Source: Timema cristinae
Taxonomy: Eukaryota; Arthropoda; Insecta; Phasmatodea; Timematidae
DNA: 64,000 bases
Reading direction: 5' to 3'
NCBI GenBank assembly: GCA_039000515.1
Contig: JBCFYV010000935.1
Location: 59,496,346-59,560,345 of the forward strand
In this document: one piece after another, positions 22,774 to 34,110 of the stretch
Position numbering within the stretch: the first letter of the stretch is position 1
Layout of the letters: every line of letters begins with the position of its first letter
Position numbers and translations under genes: made by a program
Notes under the pieces: generated by a model
Database searches by the model: none
What the model was told of the DNA's origin: nothing
Seen by the model: the letters and a program-made list of their open reading frames with translations, nothing else

Positions 22774-23234
22774 GGAAACCTATCCCAAATTCAACCCTTT
22801 ATCCCTCACACCCGCACTAATGTCATTTTCTTTTACAGGTTCGACATTCATTATCATCCAAACATCTCATTCCACAAGATAATACAAGTTTCCTACTTAC
22901 AGGTTCATACTCCATTAATTCACCATCCACCTCATAAGGACCCAACAAAACACGAAGAAAGACTCGTCAATACCTGCAAGCCCTTGCGGCCTCTCAATGA
23001 CCGCAAGAAAGCAGCAGGTAAGGACGAGGACTAACACAAACACAATGGAGATTTACAAATGTAAATTTGAACAGACACGCAAACAAACAGTCATGTAACA
23101 GAGGTAACACAATACAAAGATGAGAAAAGAGAAAAGCAATTATTTCGGCACTCAAAATCAATCAAGCCTCTCTCGAACTGGTGACACTTATTAATAGTGT
23201 TAGCATAAGAGAGGGTCGACAAGGTAAAAAAAAA
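22774..23234 (+). other. LINE 3' UTR and poly-A tail
   Basis: Non-coding, A-rich, ending GGTCGACAAGGT followed by A9. It has no similarity to the SINE tail sequence, so this LINE is not the obvious source of SINE mobilisation. Confidence 0.8.
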
Positions 23235-23306
23235 GTAGAGAAATGTATGATGCTCTAAAAATCTTATGGTCCCTTAAGTATTGAGGAAGAATACAAATAT
23301 GTATTA

Positions 23307-23855
23307 CTAGCTGAATTCCCGTTCTTTGCACGGGATATTGTGTTATTTATTTTTAAATGAAAATGAGGAAGTTATCAACTGAGCGCGGCTGAACAGGTCA
23401 CCCCCCATCCCATCCACTACCACACACCGCCCCGGGCCGGGCCCTCTCACTCACACAGATACCACAAAATTCAGAAAAATATAAACTATATACGTCTACC
23501 GTCTTTGGAGTTGCATATTAAAACGTAATTACATAGTTTAATTAATTGTCTGTATTAATTTTTTCCCACCCCTTAAAAGCACCTACGGGGTTAGAAATAA
23601 TTGCTATATTTTTTCGAAGGCGTTATTATAATAAACTTATCGGATTATTACCCTCTAAACGCTTAAAAAGAGTTGATAAAGCAATATTGTTAATTAGGAT
23701 AGTTACCCCGGTTTCACGCCCTTAATAACAAAACATCTTTACTTCTCCTAATTAGCTTATAAGAACACCTGTGCCAAATTTCATCCCTTTAGCTTCGTGG
23801 GAAGTGTGAGAATTAGTGATGAGTGAGTCAGTCATTGAGATTAATATATTTTTGA
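23307..23855 (-). mobile_element. Helitron-like non-autonomous element
   Basis: On the minus strand it begins TC after an A (23856) and ends CTAG before a T (23306), matching the A|TC...CTRR|T rule. A CCCGT/ACGGG hairpin stands 11 nt from the 3' end. Near the 5' end is GACTGACTCACTCA, shared with the element at 53315. No Rep/helicase coding sequence. Confidence 0.7.
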
Positions 23856-24587
23856 TAAGGTACAGAACTTAAAACACTCTTGGGAAGGCCTTGGTACATC
23901 AAACAGGGCTTCCTATAAAGTTAATATCTAATCAAAAGTAAAATATACTCTGCATGTCTCCCACGGGAATGCACTCCTCTCTATACCTGATCAATGAGTG
24001 GTGCGAGCAATTCCCAAGTACGGTTTAAACTAATGCTGCCTTCACGGTACGCCACTGTTATAGGTAAAAAATGTTTCACTGCATACAATTAAAGCGTTTT
24101 CATCATATTTTCTATTCTGAAACTCTGCGTTGTGGATTTTTTTAAAATGAATTCTCCACTAAAGCTGAGTTTAAAGCGAATCGGTTTAATAGTTTAGTGA
24201 ATAGTGGAAATTCTGCCATTGACATACCTTTTATAATTAACTAAATAAATTATATATTTAATCAAGAACTTGCATCCAATTATAAGTCAATTTAAATTAT
24301 ATATGGTGATTGAAACTTCATTTGAGCAGTTTAATTTCACGAGAGAATATCTCGTTTATTTCACAAAGAGCAACTGAAAACAATTTACCTGAAAATAATC
24401 GAACTTTATTTTTTCACAAAGGGCTCTGCAATGCGTTAGGTCAAGCACAAGATTGACATTTTAAGGATATTAATTATCAAATTTCACTTATATCTCATTT
24501 ACTGACGGCAATTTAGATATTATAAAATATACCACTCACTTCATTACGAATCCTTATAACTAAGCAAGTAAAATAATCTAATTTGCA
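23856..24587. other. Non-coding, nothing recognised
   Basis: AT-rich stretch without shared repeats. Confidence 0.45.
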
Positions 24588-24838
24588 GCCTGCTTCGTTG
24601 GCCGCATAGTCTAAGGCATCACTCTCATGGTAGACTAGACTGCTGCTGGTGACAGGCAAATCGAGGTTCGAATCCGTGTTAGGCCTACTGAGGGTGGTTT
24701 TTACTAATTGGTTTTCCACTCTCCTGCCACAGGAATGTGGGTATATTACCTCTAAAAATAATGCTTCTTCCCTCATCGCTACCCCATTATATTAATTATC
24801 ATACATGCATCCTACCTGAACAGGTAATAAAACGTGGT
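24588..24838 (+). mobile_element. SINE-C, near full length
   Basis: Head TTGGCCGCATAGTCTAAGGC, B box GAGGTTCGAATCCG, body GGTTTTCCACTCTCC, tail CTGAACAGGTAATAAAACG. The next SINE begins directly at its end. Confidence 0.82.
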
Positions 24839-25068
24839 ACCCACCTCGGTGGTCCCATGGTTTAACGTGCTATTCTCTCCGTGAACTAGACTGTTGATGA
24901 CGAGGTGATCGGGGTGCGAATCTCGGTCGGGCGTACTTAGGGTGGTTTTTCCACTCTCCCTCCACGCAAATTCGGGTACACTTCTTATAAATATAACTTC
25001 CCTAATCACTAACACCTTTGTTGTAGTTTTTTGGATAACCCAAACGGTTAGTAGTAGATGTGGTGATC
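24839..25068 (+). mobile_element. SINE-C, in tandem with the previous copy
   Basis: Head CACCTCGGTGGTCCCATGG, B box GGGTGCGAATCTCGG, body CCACGCAAATTCGGGTACAC, tail ACCCAAACGGTTAGTAG. Head-to-tail arrangement suggests insertion into the tail of the first. Confidence 0.8.
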
Positions 25069-25615
25069 AAAATCAACGCAACAAAACATTACGAGCCAAT
25101 ATCTCGTTGGGTTTCTCTTGTGGTCGAGTAATACAATGCAAAAACTGGTATGAAGATAATGTATTGGCCTATTGTGGGCTTTTGGTAGGAAGACCCTTTC
25201 AAAAAAATACTTTTTTGCGGTCAAATTTGATAGCATTTTACTATATTATTAGCGTTATTTTTTTAATTATTGATAAGATCTATTACAAGTGACAGCTTCA
25301 GATCAGATGTAGATATACAAAGTTGTTATTAAAAGTTTTTTTCTATGAAAACTTAACTCTGCGTTGAGTGCCGATGCACATTATCAAGTAATTAATTGGC
25401 AAAGACCTAAGTTGTCGGTGACGCTCTGTTTTTTAATTGCCCCGTTCAGCCTTTCAAATTGCGTAAACAAAATATAAACAATCTGGGAGTGATATTCGGT
25501 GTAGCTATGAACCTTTTAAATCTAAACCTAATTGAAAACTTGATTTATAAGGTTTTGTCGGTAAAAAATAAAGGTTTTAAAATAAAATGGTAAAAGCATT
25601 GGTAAAAAGGCATTC
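25069..25615. other. Non-coding, nothing recognised
   Basis: No gene or shared repeat seen. Confidence 0.45.
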
Positions 25616-26308
25616 ATTAAGTTGGGTTTGTAAGGGACGCCAGTTAGGGGCAGTGAGCGTTTTGTTTGTTTTATTTGCAGTTTTTATATCAAAACAATTT
25701 CTCGGTCGAAATAAATCAAATATTTTTCTAGTAGAAACGAGTTTTTATTTTTTCCCCCTCATGGTGATATCAACAGTTCTTGAATATCTATCAAGAGTGC
25801 CCAGGAATTTGATAAAAACTTTTTTTTTCTTCATTTAAAAACCCGCCTCGGTGGCGTAGTTGCTAACGCGCTTGTCGTGTTGAGCTCGACTGCTGAGGAC
25901 GGGGAGATCGAGGTTCGAATCTCGGCCGGTGAACTGGGGTTGGTTTTTCCTAAATGATTTTCCACTCTCCTTCCACGCAAGTGCGGGTTCACTTCCTCTA
26001 ATTAAACCTTCCCAATTCCTAACCCACTAGCGTAATTAGTACTTAAAGCGTATAACCCGAACGGGTAGTAAGACGCGGTGCTAAATATTATTAATATTAT
26101 TCATTTAAAAAGTTTGACTTCTAATGCTGATGTGCTCTTGACAGATATTTAACAGATGTTGATATCACCATGTGAAGAAAATTAAACTCTATGTTTCTAC
26201 TGAAGCAATACTTTATTTATTTTGTACAAAAATATAATTTTGCTATAAAAACTACAAAAAACACTGGCCTTAACTCGAGTTCCCTACATCCCCACCTTAA
26301 ACTGTAAG
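25616..26308. mobile_element. MITE-G, interrupted by SINE-A
   Basis: Left arm 25616-25841 (TTAAGTTGGG...CAACAGTTCTTGAATATC) and right arm 26112-26308 (GACAGATATTTAACAGATG...CCCCACCTTAA) form the palindromic element. The SINE between them carries its own target duplication. Both ends carry TTAA. Confidence 0.88.
25842..26099 (+). mobile_element. SINE-A, full length
   Basis: Head CCCGCCTCGGTGGCGTAGTT, B box GAGGTTCGAATCTCGG, complete tail. A perfect 12-bp duplication TTCATTTAAAAA (25830-25841, 26100-26111) lies within MITE-G, so the SINE is the younger insertion. Confidence 0.95.
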
Positions 26309-27640
26309 AGTCACATAATAAGAAATGACCTAGCCTATTGTGTGATGTCATAAAAAGCAAAGTGGAAAGAGAAAAGTACCAAGAAGACAACGAATTCAAA
26401 TAATGGATTACCTAAAACAAGGTGAAAAAAAAATATTAGTTTTACTATTCAAACAAAAGCAGGCTTCTGAAAGTACATGCTGCAAGATTCAATTCGGGTA
26501 AGGCGACGTCCCTTTCGAGTAACTCGGATTCAAAATCTCACCCCCTTCCTCCTTTTTGCTTGGACCCTTTTCTTCACCCACACTCACTCACCCTTCAACC
26601 TCCTACTCCGTACTGATGTCTTGTTAAATTAATATTAATTATATATTTGTGAGCATCCCTTTAATTTGGACATCCACCAAACTACTCTGAGTAAAGGAGA
26701 TAAGAAAGGGTGGACTAATGTCTTATTTGGTTCCCCCCTTTGCCCGTTTAGAAAGACATGATGCTAAACGGCGGCGGTGACATCCCAAATCCACCCTCTA
26801 ATTTCCTAGACCCTCCTTCGAGTAACTGACAAAACACCGAGAGTAGTTTCTAAAAGCCGTATTATTTTATTCTTTTTTTTTACAACAAGGGTAAGACACC
26901 CTCCGTAAGACCTTTTGAAATACATCCGATATCCCCCTGCGCCCTAAATTCTCCCTGGAAGGGACTGTTAGTAATTTCAAGCCACATCCCCTAACACTAG
27001 ATCTACAGCCATCCCTTTCTACCAACCCCTTCACATATATTACATGAAAATATGCTGGAGTGACGGGCACAACCCCTATTTCATTTTTTCATTTGTTTTA
27101 CTCGTTCTTGGACCAAATATAAACAACAACAAAAATTCCTCTGCTTTATTTATTTATTAATCGTATTCTCTATTCATACCGTTCGATGAGGGATGAGCCA
27201 TCTTCCCCGAGTGTTTTGTGGACTAGGGGATCCCCCAGAGGACATAAAACGTTACATGAAATAATTTTCTTTTTTTCCGCTTCGTTTCAAATTGTGTCTT
27301 CAAAAATATATATATATCCCCTTCATCGTTTTCTGCAGGAGCGGGTACAATCGTACATAGACTGCTTTTTCTTTGAAGTTTTTAGAAGAGTTTATTGATT
27401 GCAATCAATAGACTTGATAAAATGGAGGAATAAAGGATTTAAAAAGAAAGTAAAGTAAAGTAAAGACATTAAAGGGACAGGAGTGATGAGAGAAAGGTAC
27501 CACCTAATTTTATTAAAAATAGACACTTAGCTTTTAGACATATTATAAGCGTCTCATATTTCTAAAGTATTAGTTGGTGAAATTACCATAGCTTATTACG
27601 CTTTAGATGATTACATTAAACTAACATCGGTGCGTAATTT
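26309..27640. other. Non-coding, nothing recognised
   Basis: Mixed composition with pyrimidine-rich tracts and a (TA)n run near 27310. Short open frames have no recognisable domain. Confidence 0.45.
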
Positions 27641-27644
27641 TTAA

Positions 27645-27793
27645 TTAATAATTACTTTATTGGTTTTAGGGATGAGGACTGCTATATTTTTAGGAGGTGT
27701 ACTCATATTTCCTTGGAGGGAGAAGGAAAACCCTTTTAAAAGAAAAAATACACCCGACCGAGATTCGAACCTCGATCTTTCCGTCATAATTGA
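27645..27793 (-). mobile_element. SINE-C fragment
   Basis: TTTAGGAGGTGTACTCATATTTCC, GAGGGAGAAGGAAAACC and CGACCGAGATTCGAACCTCG on plus; the tRNA head is truncated soon after the B box. Confidence 0.65.
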
Positions 27794-27883
27794 ACATAAC
27801 TTTTTCATTTTTATAAAAACATCGTAAAAATTACCAGACTGAAATAAACCTATGCAAACTAAATAATAGACGATTAGTAATTT

Positions 27884-28196
27884 CATCGTCTGTGACCTAG
27901 AGGTCAGAGTTTCTGGCTAATGGTCCAGAGGTAATGGGTTCGATCCCTGGCTCTTTCAAAATGTATCTGTGAAGCAGTGGTTCTAGGACGAGGTCAAACT
28001 CAAGCCTCACCAAGACAAATGAGGAGCTACTTGAATAAATAAGTAGCAGCTTCGGGTTAGAAAACGGAGATTAACGGCTGAAGGGCTCGTTCTGACCACA
28101 TGACACCCTCTACCCACAAATGTGAGCACTATCATCGTTAATAGCGGCGGCCGCTCGGTCGGTATAGCTCGAATGTGGTTTCACACCATGGATTTT
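27884..28196 (+). mobile_element. SINE-E, full length
   Basis: Head CGTCTGTGACCTAGAGGTCAG, B box GGGTTCGATCCCTGG, body ATGAGGAGCTACTTGAAT, CCACATGACACCCTCTACCC and ACACCATGGATT at the 3' end. Confidence 0.8.
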
Positions 28197-28689
28197 TTTT
28201 TAAGTATTTCATAAATCTATACTATAAAACCATTATTAAACACCAATATCTTAATATGAATAAATTACACACTAATTTGTTAATATTCTATCTAGACAAA
28301 TACGTTAGACAAACTACAACGTCAGACAAATCGTTTAAAAAATATTTAATTTTTATTCTGCAAAAAAAAACACTCGACGCAAAATAGACTTTAAGGACGT
28401 TTCATCCTTTAATAAGACATTGATATATTTATCTGATAAACAGAAGAGGTAAATATTGTTTTTGATCCTTTTATTTCTTCTTATGAGACGTCGTTTTGGT
28501 ACGTTTGAAGCTGAAAAAATAAAAGAAAACAAATAAAAAGCTATAAAGTTGGCATGCGTTCTCTAAAGCCATAATTGAAATAAAATGTGTATGTTCAATG
28601 CTGTAAATACTTTTTATAATAAAGTATTTCAAACCACGAATTCTCCATCCACGTTGAACATCATTAAAACCACGCGTCACTGATCACAT
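28197..28689. other. Non-coding, nothing recognised
   Basis: AT-rich, no feature seen. Confidence 0.4.
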
Positions 28690-28795
28690 GCTCTAACGCG
28701 TCACTCTTGCATTAGACTATACCACCTGTGACCGGCCGATAAACAATTTCACACTCTCTCCCCGCAAATGCGGTTTTATTTCCTTAATGCTACGA
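28690..28795 (+). mobile_element. SINE-C fragment
   Basis: TAACGCGTCACTCTTGCATTAGACT is the head with its variable arm; CACTCTCTCCCCGCAAATGCGG is the body. The segment between them is deleted. Confidence 0.55.
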
Positions 28796-28848
28796 GTGAG
28801 ACATTGTTAAAATTAAATATATCCAATATTGACTTAAAAAAATATATC

Positions 28849-29070
28849 GTTGACCTTTGTGGTCTTGGGGTAAACTGATCGCCTCTGAACACCAATGTCC
28901 GTGGGTTCAAACCCAACCGAGGTCGATGGGTTTTTCTTGAGCAATATAAATCCGTAGCACAACTTCCTTCGCAGGGGAAGTAAGGCCGTTGTTCACATGT
29001 CGATTGTGACATGTAAAAGAACCTTGGAAGGTATATAAAAATACCTTTCTCTGGCAAAATTGGGAGGTCC
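28849..29070 (+). mobile_element. SINE-F, tRNA-derived
   Basis: TTTGTGGTCTTGGGGTAAACTG and GTGGGTTCAAACCCAACCG stand at tRNA A/B-box spacing. The 3' part (TACCTTTCTCTGGCAAAATTG) is shared, inverted, with 30258-30452. Confidence 0.6.
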
Positions 29071-29344
29071 TTTAACAATCGCTCATAGAAATTCTCGTGT
29101 CCTGTTATAATCAGTCATTGAAGGTCTCCCTCTATCGCCCAATTGAGACCTATTTCTGCTACAACGCACAAAGTCGATACTATTCTCATGCACCCACGAC
29201 TTCAAGGGGCAAGTGACAACGAACCCGGAATGAACCCCTCGTATACGCCTTCACACTTATCCGAGAGTAGGAGGCCCCCCTTCAGTGGGTGTTCATCACG
29301 TGGGGAAGGTGGGGTTCACCCGTAGGGCTCGACGGAATATCTTT

Positions 29345-29540
29345 ATCCTACGTTGCCCAGTGGGGACCTGTGGAGGTACCCACCCCGACTCTTCTGAAGA
29401 GCTGCCTCCTAGATTGAGTCCCGCTAAAGAGACCATCCGAATTCATTTATATTGAAGTAGCATTCCAAATGGCGACCTGGGGATACCCTAATCCCCCCCC
29501 CCTTACTGCAGCAAATCCCCAAATACCACAGTACCCATCC
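29345..29540. repeat. Diverged flank duplication of the 48-bp minisatellite
   Basis: 29357-29415 (CAGTGGGGACCTGTGGAGG, GAAGAGCTGCCTCCTAGATTGAG) duplicates the right end of the main array and its flank at 29797-29865. The segment CAAATCCCCAAATACCACA near 29510 recurs near 30000. Confidence 0.7.
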
Positions 29541-29845
29541 CTACTCTTCTGAAGAACCCCAGTGGGGACCTCGTGGAGGTACCCATCCCGACTCTTCTGA
29601 AGAGCCCAGTGGGGACCTCGTGGAGGTACCCATCCCGACTCTTCTGAAGAACCCCAGTGGGACCTCGTGGAGGTACCCATCCGACTCTTCTGAAGAGCCC
29701 CAGTGGGGACCTCGTGGAGGTACCCATCCCGACTCTTCTGAAGAGCCCCAGTGGGGACCTCGTGGAGGTACCCATCCCGACTCTTCTGAAGAGCCCCAGT
29801 GGGGACCTCGTGGAGGTACCCATCCCGACTCTTCTGAAGAGCTGC
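29535..29845. repeat. Minisatellite, 48-bp unit
   Basis: About 6.5 units containing CCCCAGTGGGGACCTCGTGG and ACCCATCCCGACTCTTCTGA. Each unit contains two small palindromes, CCCCAGTGGGG and CTCTTCTGAAGAG. Because 48 is a multiple of 3, frames stay open on both strands, producing spurious open frames. Confidence 0.93.
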
Positions 29846-30257
29846 CTCCTTAGATTGAGTCCACGCTGAAAGAGAGCAATAAATTCTGAATTGCATTTAC
29901 ATTTGGAATAGTTGAAGCAGAGTTTACAAATAAGAACAAGTCTGAGCCTGTGTAACTCACTAATCCCTCCCTTCCCAAAAAATAACATCGCCAGCAAAAA
30001 TCTCCCCAAATACCACAAACCCTATCCTACCACCTAACCACCTAAACATTCTAATATCTTACCACTTACCCTCGAAGAGCTGAATAAACCTGTTAAATAT
30101 CTTACCCTACGTTACCTTACAATCTTATTTCCTTCTCTTACTGACCGCCATGTCGTAGTTCAGAAAGTACGCTCATTTCCTGGCGTTCCTCACCAACGCC
30201 CTCCTCGAAAGCGCCTCTCTCTCTCTCCGCAGACCTCCAACTTCAGAATCCAGTGAC

Positions 30258-30452
30258 TTAGAAAGATTTCCCTGATTTTGCCAGACAGGTATTTTCTTTC
30301 CCTAAACTTCCATGGATATTTGACATCCCACGATAGATATGGGACCAACTCTCTCGATAAAAACTCTGTCGCTCCTGGCTTGGTTTGAACCCACGAACAT
30401 CGGGTTCTGAGGCGAGAAGGTCGACTAAAATCTACCTAGAGACGTACCTGTA
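30258..30452 (-). mobile_element. SINE-F, minus-strand copy
   Basis: GGTTTGAACCCACGAACATC is a minus-strand B box; TTGCCAGACAGGTATTTTC matches the 3' part of the copy at 28849. Confidence 0.5.
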
Positions 30453-31337
30453 CAATCCATGCCAGTGTCTGAATGTCCTTTCAGGACTATCCCCAGGGCA
30501 GTTTTAAGAAAATATGAGGCTCACCTTTGTACGGCAGTTTTTCAGTTTTATCACTAAGCCGTTAAAATATATTGTTAAGTACTCGATACTTATGTTAAGT
30601 ACTTAATAATTTCTCATATTTTATTTAATATTGGTCAACCCATTAAATGATTGCACTTTATATTAAATGTAAACAAATTAAGTTACTTAAGTAAATTCCT
30701 CTCTGTACCATTGCACTGTTAGTTTTCTGTGGACCGACAGCGGTAGCACAATGGAGGCGTATTCTACTGTACTGCAGCACATTACTAGAGTAATGTAAAT
30801 CTTACATTACATAAAGTTGGGGTTTACAGGAATCTGAAATGGAATCCTACCACAAAACAAGTGCTTATTGCTGTTTATTATCTGTAAACTATTTATTGTG
30901 AAATTTAGAATAATAACTGTAATTGAATTTAATAATTTTTGGAGGAAATGTGGCCTCCTGGAATGTGAGGCCCAGGGCGATTGCCCCCTTTGCCCCCCTC
31001 CCCCCGACTATTCCTCTCACTTCCCGATAGTATTATGAACTTGAAAAATCCAAGATGGTGGACGAAACTTATACTGATAACTGCAGTGTCATAGACACAG
31101 CTCTACCTTCTATTTGAAAAAAAAAAAGTATACAAATAAATTAAAACTACAGGGAACAGACTTCACGTAAAATCCGAAATTGGGGCCTACCCCCTAGTAT
31201 AACCATAACTAGAAATTTGTTTGCAGCCTGACATCAACGTGCCCTCGTCCTTGTACCATTCCTCGGACCACCGTTTGGGAAACACCTCACCAGAAGCTCT
31301 TGGCACACCAGCCCGGACTGGGAGTTCTATTGTTTCC
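30453..31337. other. Non-coding, nothing recognised
   Basis: Contains CCCAGGGCGATTGCCCCCTT near 30970, a motif type often seen in dispersed DNA elements, but no boundaries could be defined. Confidence 0.4.
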
Positions 31338-31716
31338 ACTTAAGGTGGGTGTGTAAGAAACGTGAGTTAAGGGAAGTATTTTTGCAGTTTTTGTATAAAA
31401 ACTTTTTTTTTGCCAAATAAATAAAATATTGCTCCAGTAGAGTTAAATTGTCTTCACATGATTATATCAACAGTTGTTGAATATCTGTCAAGAACATATC
31501 AGATTAGGTGAGAAACTTTTTTTGAATGGAGATAAAAAGTTGTCATTAAATATCAGGACAACCTTGACAGATGTTCAACAACTGTTGATATCACTATGTG
31601 AGAAAAATTAAACTTTGTTTCTACTGAAGAAATATTTGGTTTATGTTGGACAGAAAAGGTTTTGATATAAAAACTGCAAAAATACTGCCCTTAACTCGCG
31701 CTTCCTACGTCCCCAA
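31338..31716. mobile_element. MITE-G, complete palindromic copy
   Basis: TTAAGGTGGGTGTGTAAG at the left; arms contain TCAACAGTTGTTGAATATCT and the inverse TTCAACAACTGTTGATATCA; right end TGCAAAAATACTGCCCTTAA...CCTACGTCCCC. About 379 bp. Confidence 0.88.
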
Positions 31717-32066
31717 ATTTACGAATTTCTTGGCCTCGTCTTCAGCTTCAGCTCCCCATAGTCTAATAACTTTTGTTTCCACATCTTTCACAGAGTAAGG
31801 GGTGGTTACGTCCCCCCTCCCTTCAGAACACTGTGTTTATGTCCCCCCAGCCCTATTATCTTCTCACCACCCCTCAAGGTCCGTAAGGGTGGAAACTGTT
31901 GCCGCATTTTGTGAAGCTGAGCCAGTCGTGGTCCTTAAAATGTCACATAATAGATCGTCTAGGCGAGAAGGGTTCGCTGCTTTTAGTGAGTTGGGCGTCT
32001 TTCATCAAGTTCACATATCAAAGTTCTAGCACAGGGAGGGGGAGGAAAGTAAGGGGGTGGGGGAGT
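31717..32066. other. Unassigned non-coding
   Basis: Moderate GC; contains AAATGTCACATAATAGATCG...GAGAAGGGTTCG. Not recognised with confidence; two overlapping open frames have no known domain. Confidence 0.4.
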
Positions 32067-32859
32067 ATGCGACTGGAGAAAAGCGCACAGAAAAAAACCT
32101 CATGGTCATAAATACTCACAGAAAAAAGCTAACACGGAAAAATGCCCACATGAAAAAATTCCCACACGAAAAAATTCCCACACGGAAAAAAGCCCATAAG
32201 GATAAATGCCCACACGAAAAATGCTCACATGAAAAATACCCACACAAAAAAAATAATTATAAATCAAAGTTAATTTTTAACGGAATGCAAGTTTGATTGG
32301 GGTTTTTGCATTACTAAATTTTAGTTTCCACTTGTAAAGCGCGCGTTTGATTTATTATTGTGCATTCATAGAGTTTGCATTCAATTTTGGGTCTTTTTGT
32401 TAATGTAAAGTAATTTTTTGGAATTTTTAGTGTCATTTTATGGATAACTTTTTGACACATTTTAGATAATCAAAATCCTGGCCCTGGTACAACAACTTAA
32501 TCAATGTTTACAACAAGTGCTTAGGGTTCAAATAAAATACAAAAATATATCAAAACAGAGGTATATTTAATGGCTATTATACATTTAAGTTGGATCTACA
32601 AGTTGTTGTAGTTTAATAAGTAGGCTACATATTACATAAAATAAAATAAAGACTATTGCTCTAAAAATTCTAAACTGGAAGTCTACATTTTAATACGAAG
32701 TTGTAATGTAACTGACTTGCCCCTGAAAAGTATGTGAAAGCATTGACAATAATATCGTCCTAATTTTATAAACATATTTTATTTTCTTTAAATTATAATC
32801 TATTACATGGCGCTTAAAGCACTTCTTCTTCTAAGAAGGCAAAAGCCACTGATAAGTGA

Positions 32860-33545
32860 CGTCACGCACGTGACATTAGTCAAGTTAAGTTGACAATATC
32901 ATATTTTAAATAATAGCTTCCTCCTCTGGAAAGTTCGAATAGAGATTTTAAAATGTAACTTGAGTCAGTTTCCGGCTCTCGAAGCTTCTAGTGACACTAA
33001 GATGTTTTTGTCTTGTATTTTGTTTTTCCAAACTAAACCTTCTCGAAGCTTCCATGAGCAATGGATATATACGAAGGATTGTGCAATGTAAGGACAGAAC
33101 TGACTAGTACTGCACAGAACTCACTACTCACTAGTCACTAGCACAGCTCCTGTCCGCGATCCCTACAATAGGCCGCGTATATAGTTCGAGAACATGATCT
33201 ATTTTCTTTAGAAACAAACTGAGATTTAAAAATAAAAACATGTCAAAATAATAAGTGTGTATTAATTATTATTCTTTAATTGGCGCTCGATCACGGGGCT
33301 ATAAATACCAATTAACTCACAACATCAAAAAACCGGACCGATTTAATTAGTGCTCGACCACGGGGCAATTACCAGCTAATTAAACGGTGTAACTTCATTC
33401 GACGCTCAACGCGACGAACCAGAACATCACAATTGGCACACAACGTCAGGTACCCGTAATTCCAGAACATTTCAATTGGAGCCCATCGCGGTGCTTTAAT
33501 ATTTCCAGAGCATCACAAAGTGTTTACCCTTGGGGACCCAATATC
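32860..33545 (+). mobile_element. Possible decayed LTR-retrotransposon 5' end (LTR plus leader)
   Basis: At 33281 TGGCGCTCGATCACGGGGCT resembles a retrotransposon primer-binding/leader sequence following ...CTTTAAT. Related motifs recur at 33345 (AGTGCTCGACCACGGGGC), 33434 and 33473. Upstream are TATA-like boxes (GGATATATACG near 33062, CGTATATAGTTCG near 33173) and an AATAAA-type signal near 33227, as in an LTR. No gag or pol reading frame follows. The upstream boundary is a guess. Confidence 0.35.
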
Positions 33546-33799
33546 GATACTTTTTATTGGTCCAGTTGTAAAATGAAGACGTTAATTTTTTATAAATAAA
33601 ATTATAAAATTTAAAACCGTGTTTCAAAAGAATTGTATGTAATTATAACACAATTTGTTCTCGGTTTCACTAGTGTATATTATATTACGAATTTTGAGTA
33701 AATATCTACATTTTTAAACACTAGAGCGATAAAAGTCCGTGCTGAGTTCCTGACCGTTTATTTTTGTAGTGACATACATAGCACAGATACCAGTTTGGA

Positions 33800-34110
33800 A
33801 CAAAGTCGTCAAAGCCGCTTTCAAAATATTTTGAATGTTTTAAAATGACTCATCAGTATATTGCCCTTCAACTAATTTTTACCCAAAAACCAAATATAAG
33901 GTGTTATCTCACTTATTTGGGGGGTCAAACATAGTCTATACATCAATTTCAATCTAAATCGTTAAAGCCATTTTCGAAATTGGAATTCAAAAAAAGTACT
34001 CATTTCCCTTAATTTGAGAGTTAGGGCGAAAAAAAAAATTCCTAAATATAAACTTGTAAAAATTAAATATCAAGTTTGAGCACATACATAGACAGACAGA
34101 CAGACTAGGA
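33800..34110. repeat. Possible LINE 3'-end remnant with (GACA)n
   Basis: Phrases such as TCAATCTAAATCGTTAAAGCC and a CATACATAGACAGACAGACA tail are of a kind common at RTE-like 3' ends. No coding part. Confidence 0.3.

Larger units (their letters stand above)
18408..23234 (+). mobile_element. Full-length Jockey-clade LINE
   Basis: 4,827 bp flanked by a perfect 12-bp duplication GTAGAGAAATGT (18396-18407, 23235-23246). Order: 5' UTR 18408-18723 with two GGTATATGGTATA-type motifs, ORF1 (gag-like zinc-knuckle protein, frameshifted), ORF2 (endonuclease plus reverse transcriptase), 3' UTR 22774-23225, A9 tail. Two ORFs, an APE-type endonuclease, no RNase H and a poly-A tail place it in the Jockey clade. 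It differs from its surroundings in A-rich coding-strand composition. Whether it is active is unknown; the ORF1 frameshift argues this copy cannot move by itself. Confidence 0.95.

Noticed and set aside
29447..30018. Repetitive open frames on both strands over the 48-bp array
   Set aside because: 48 is a multiple of three; frames are open on both strands with no start context or domain.
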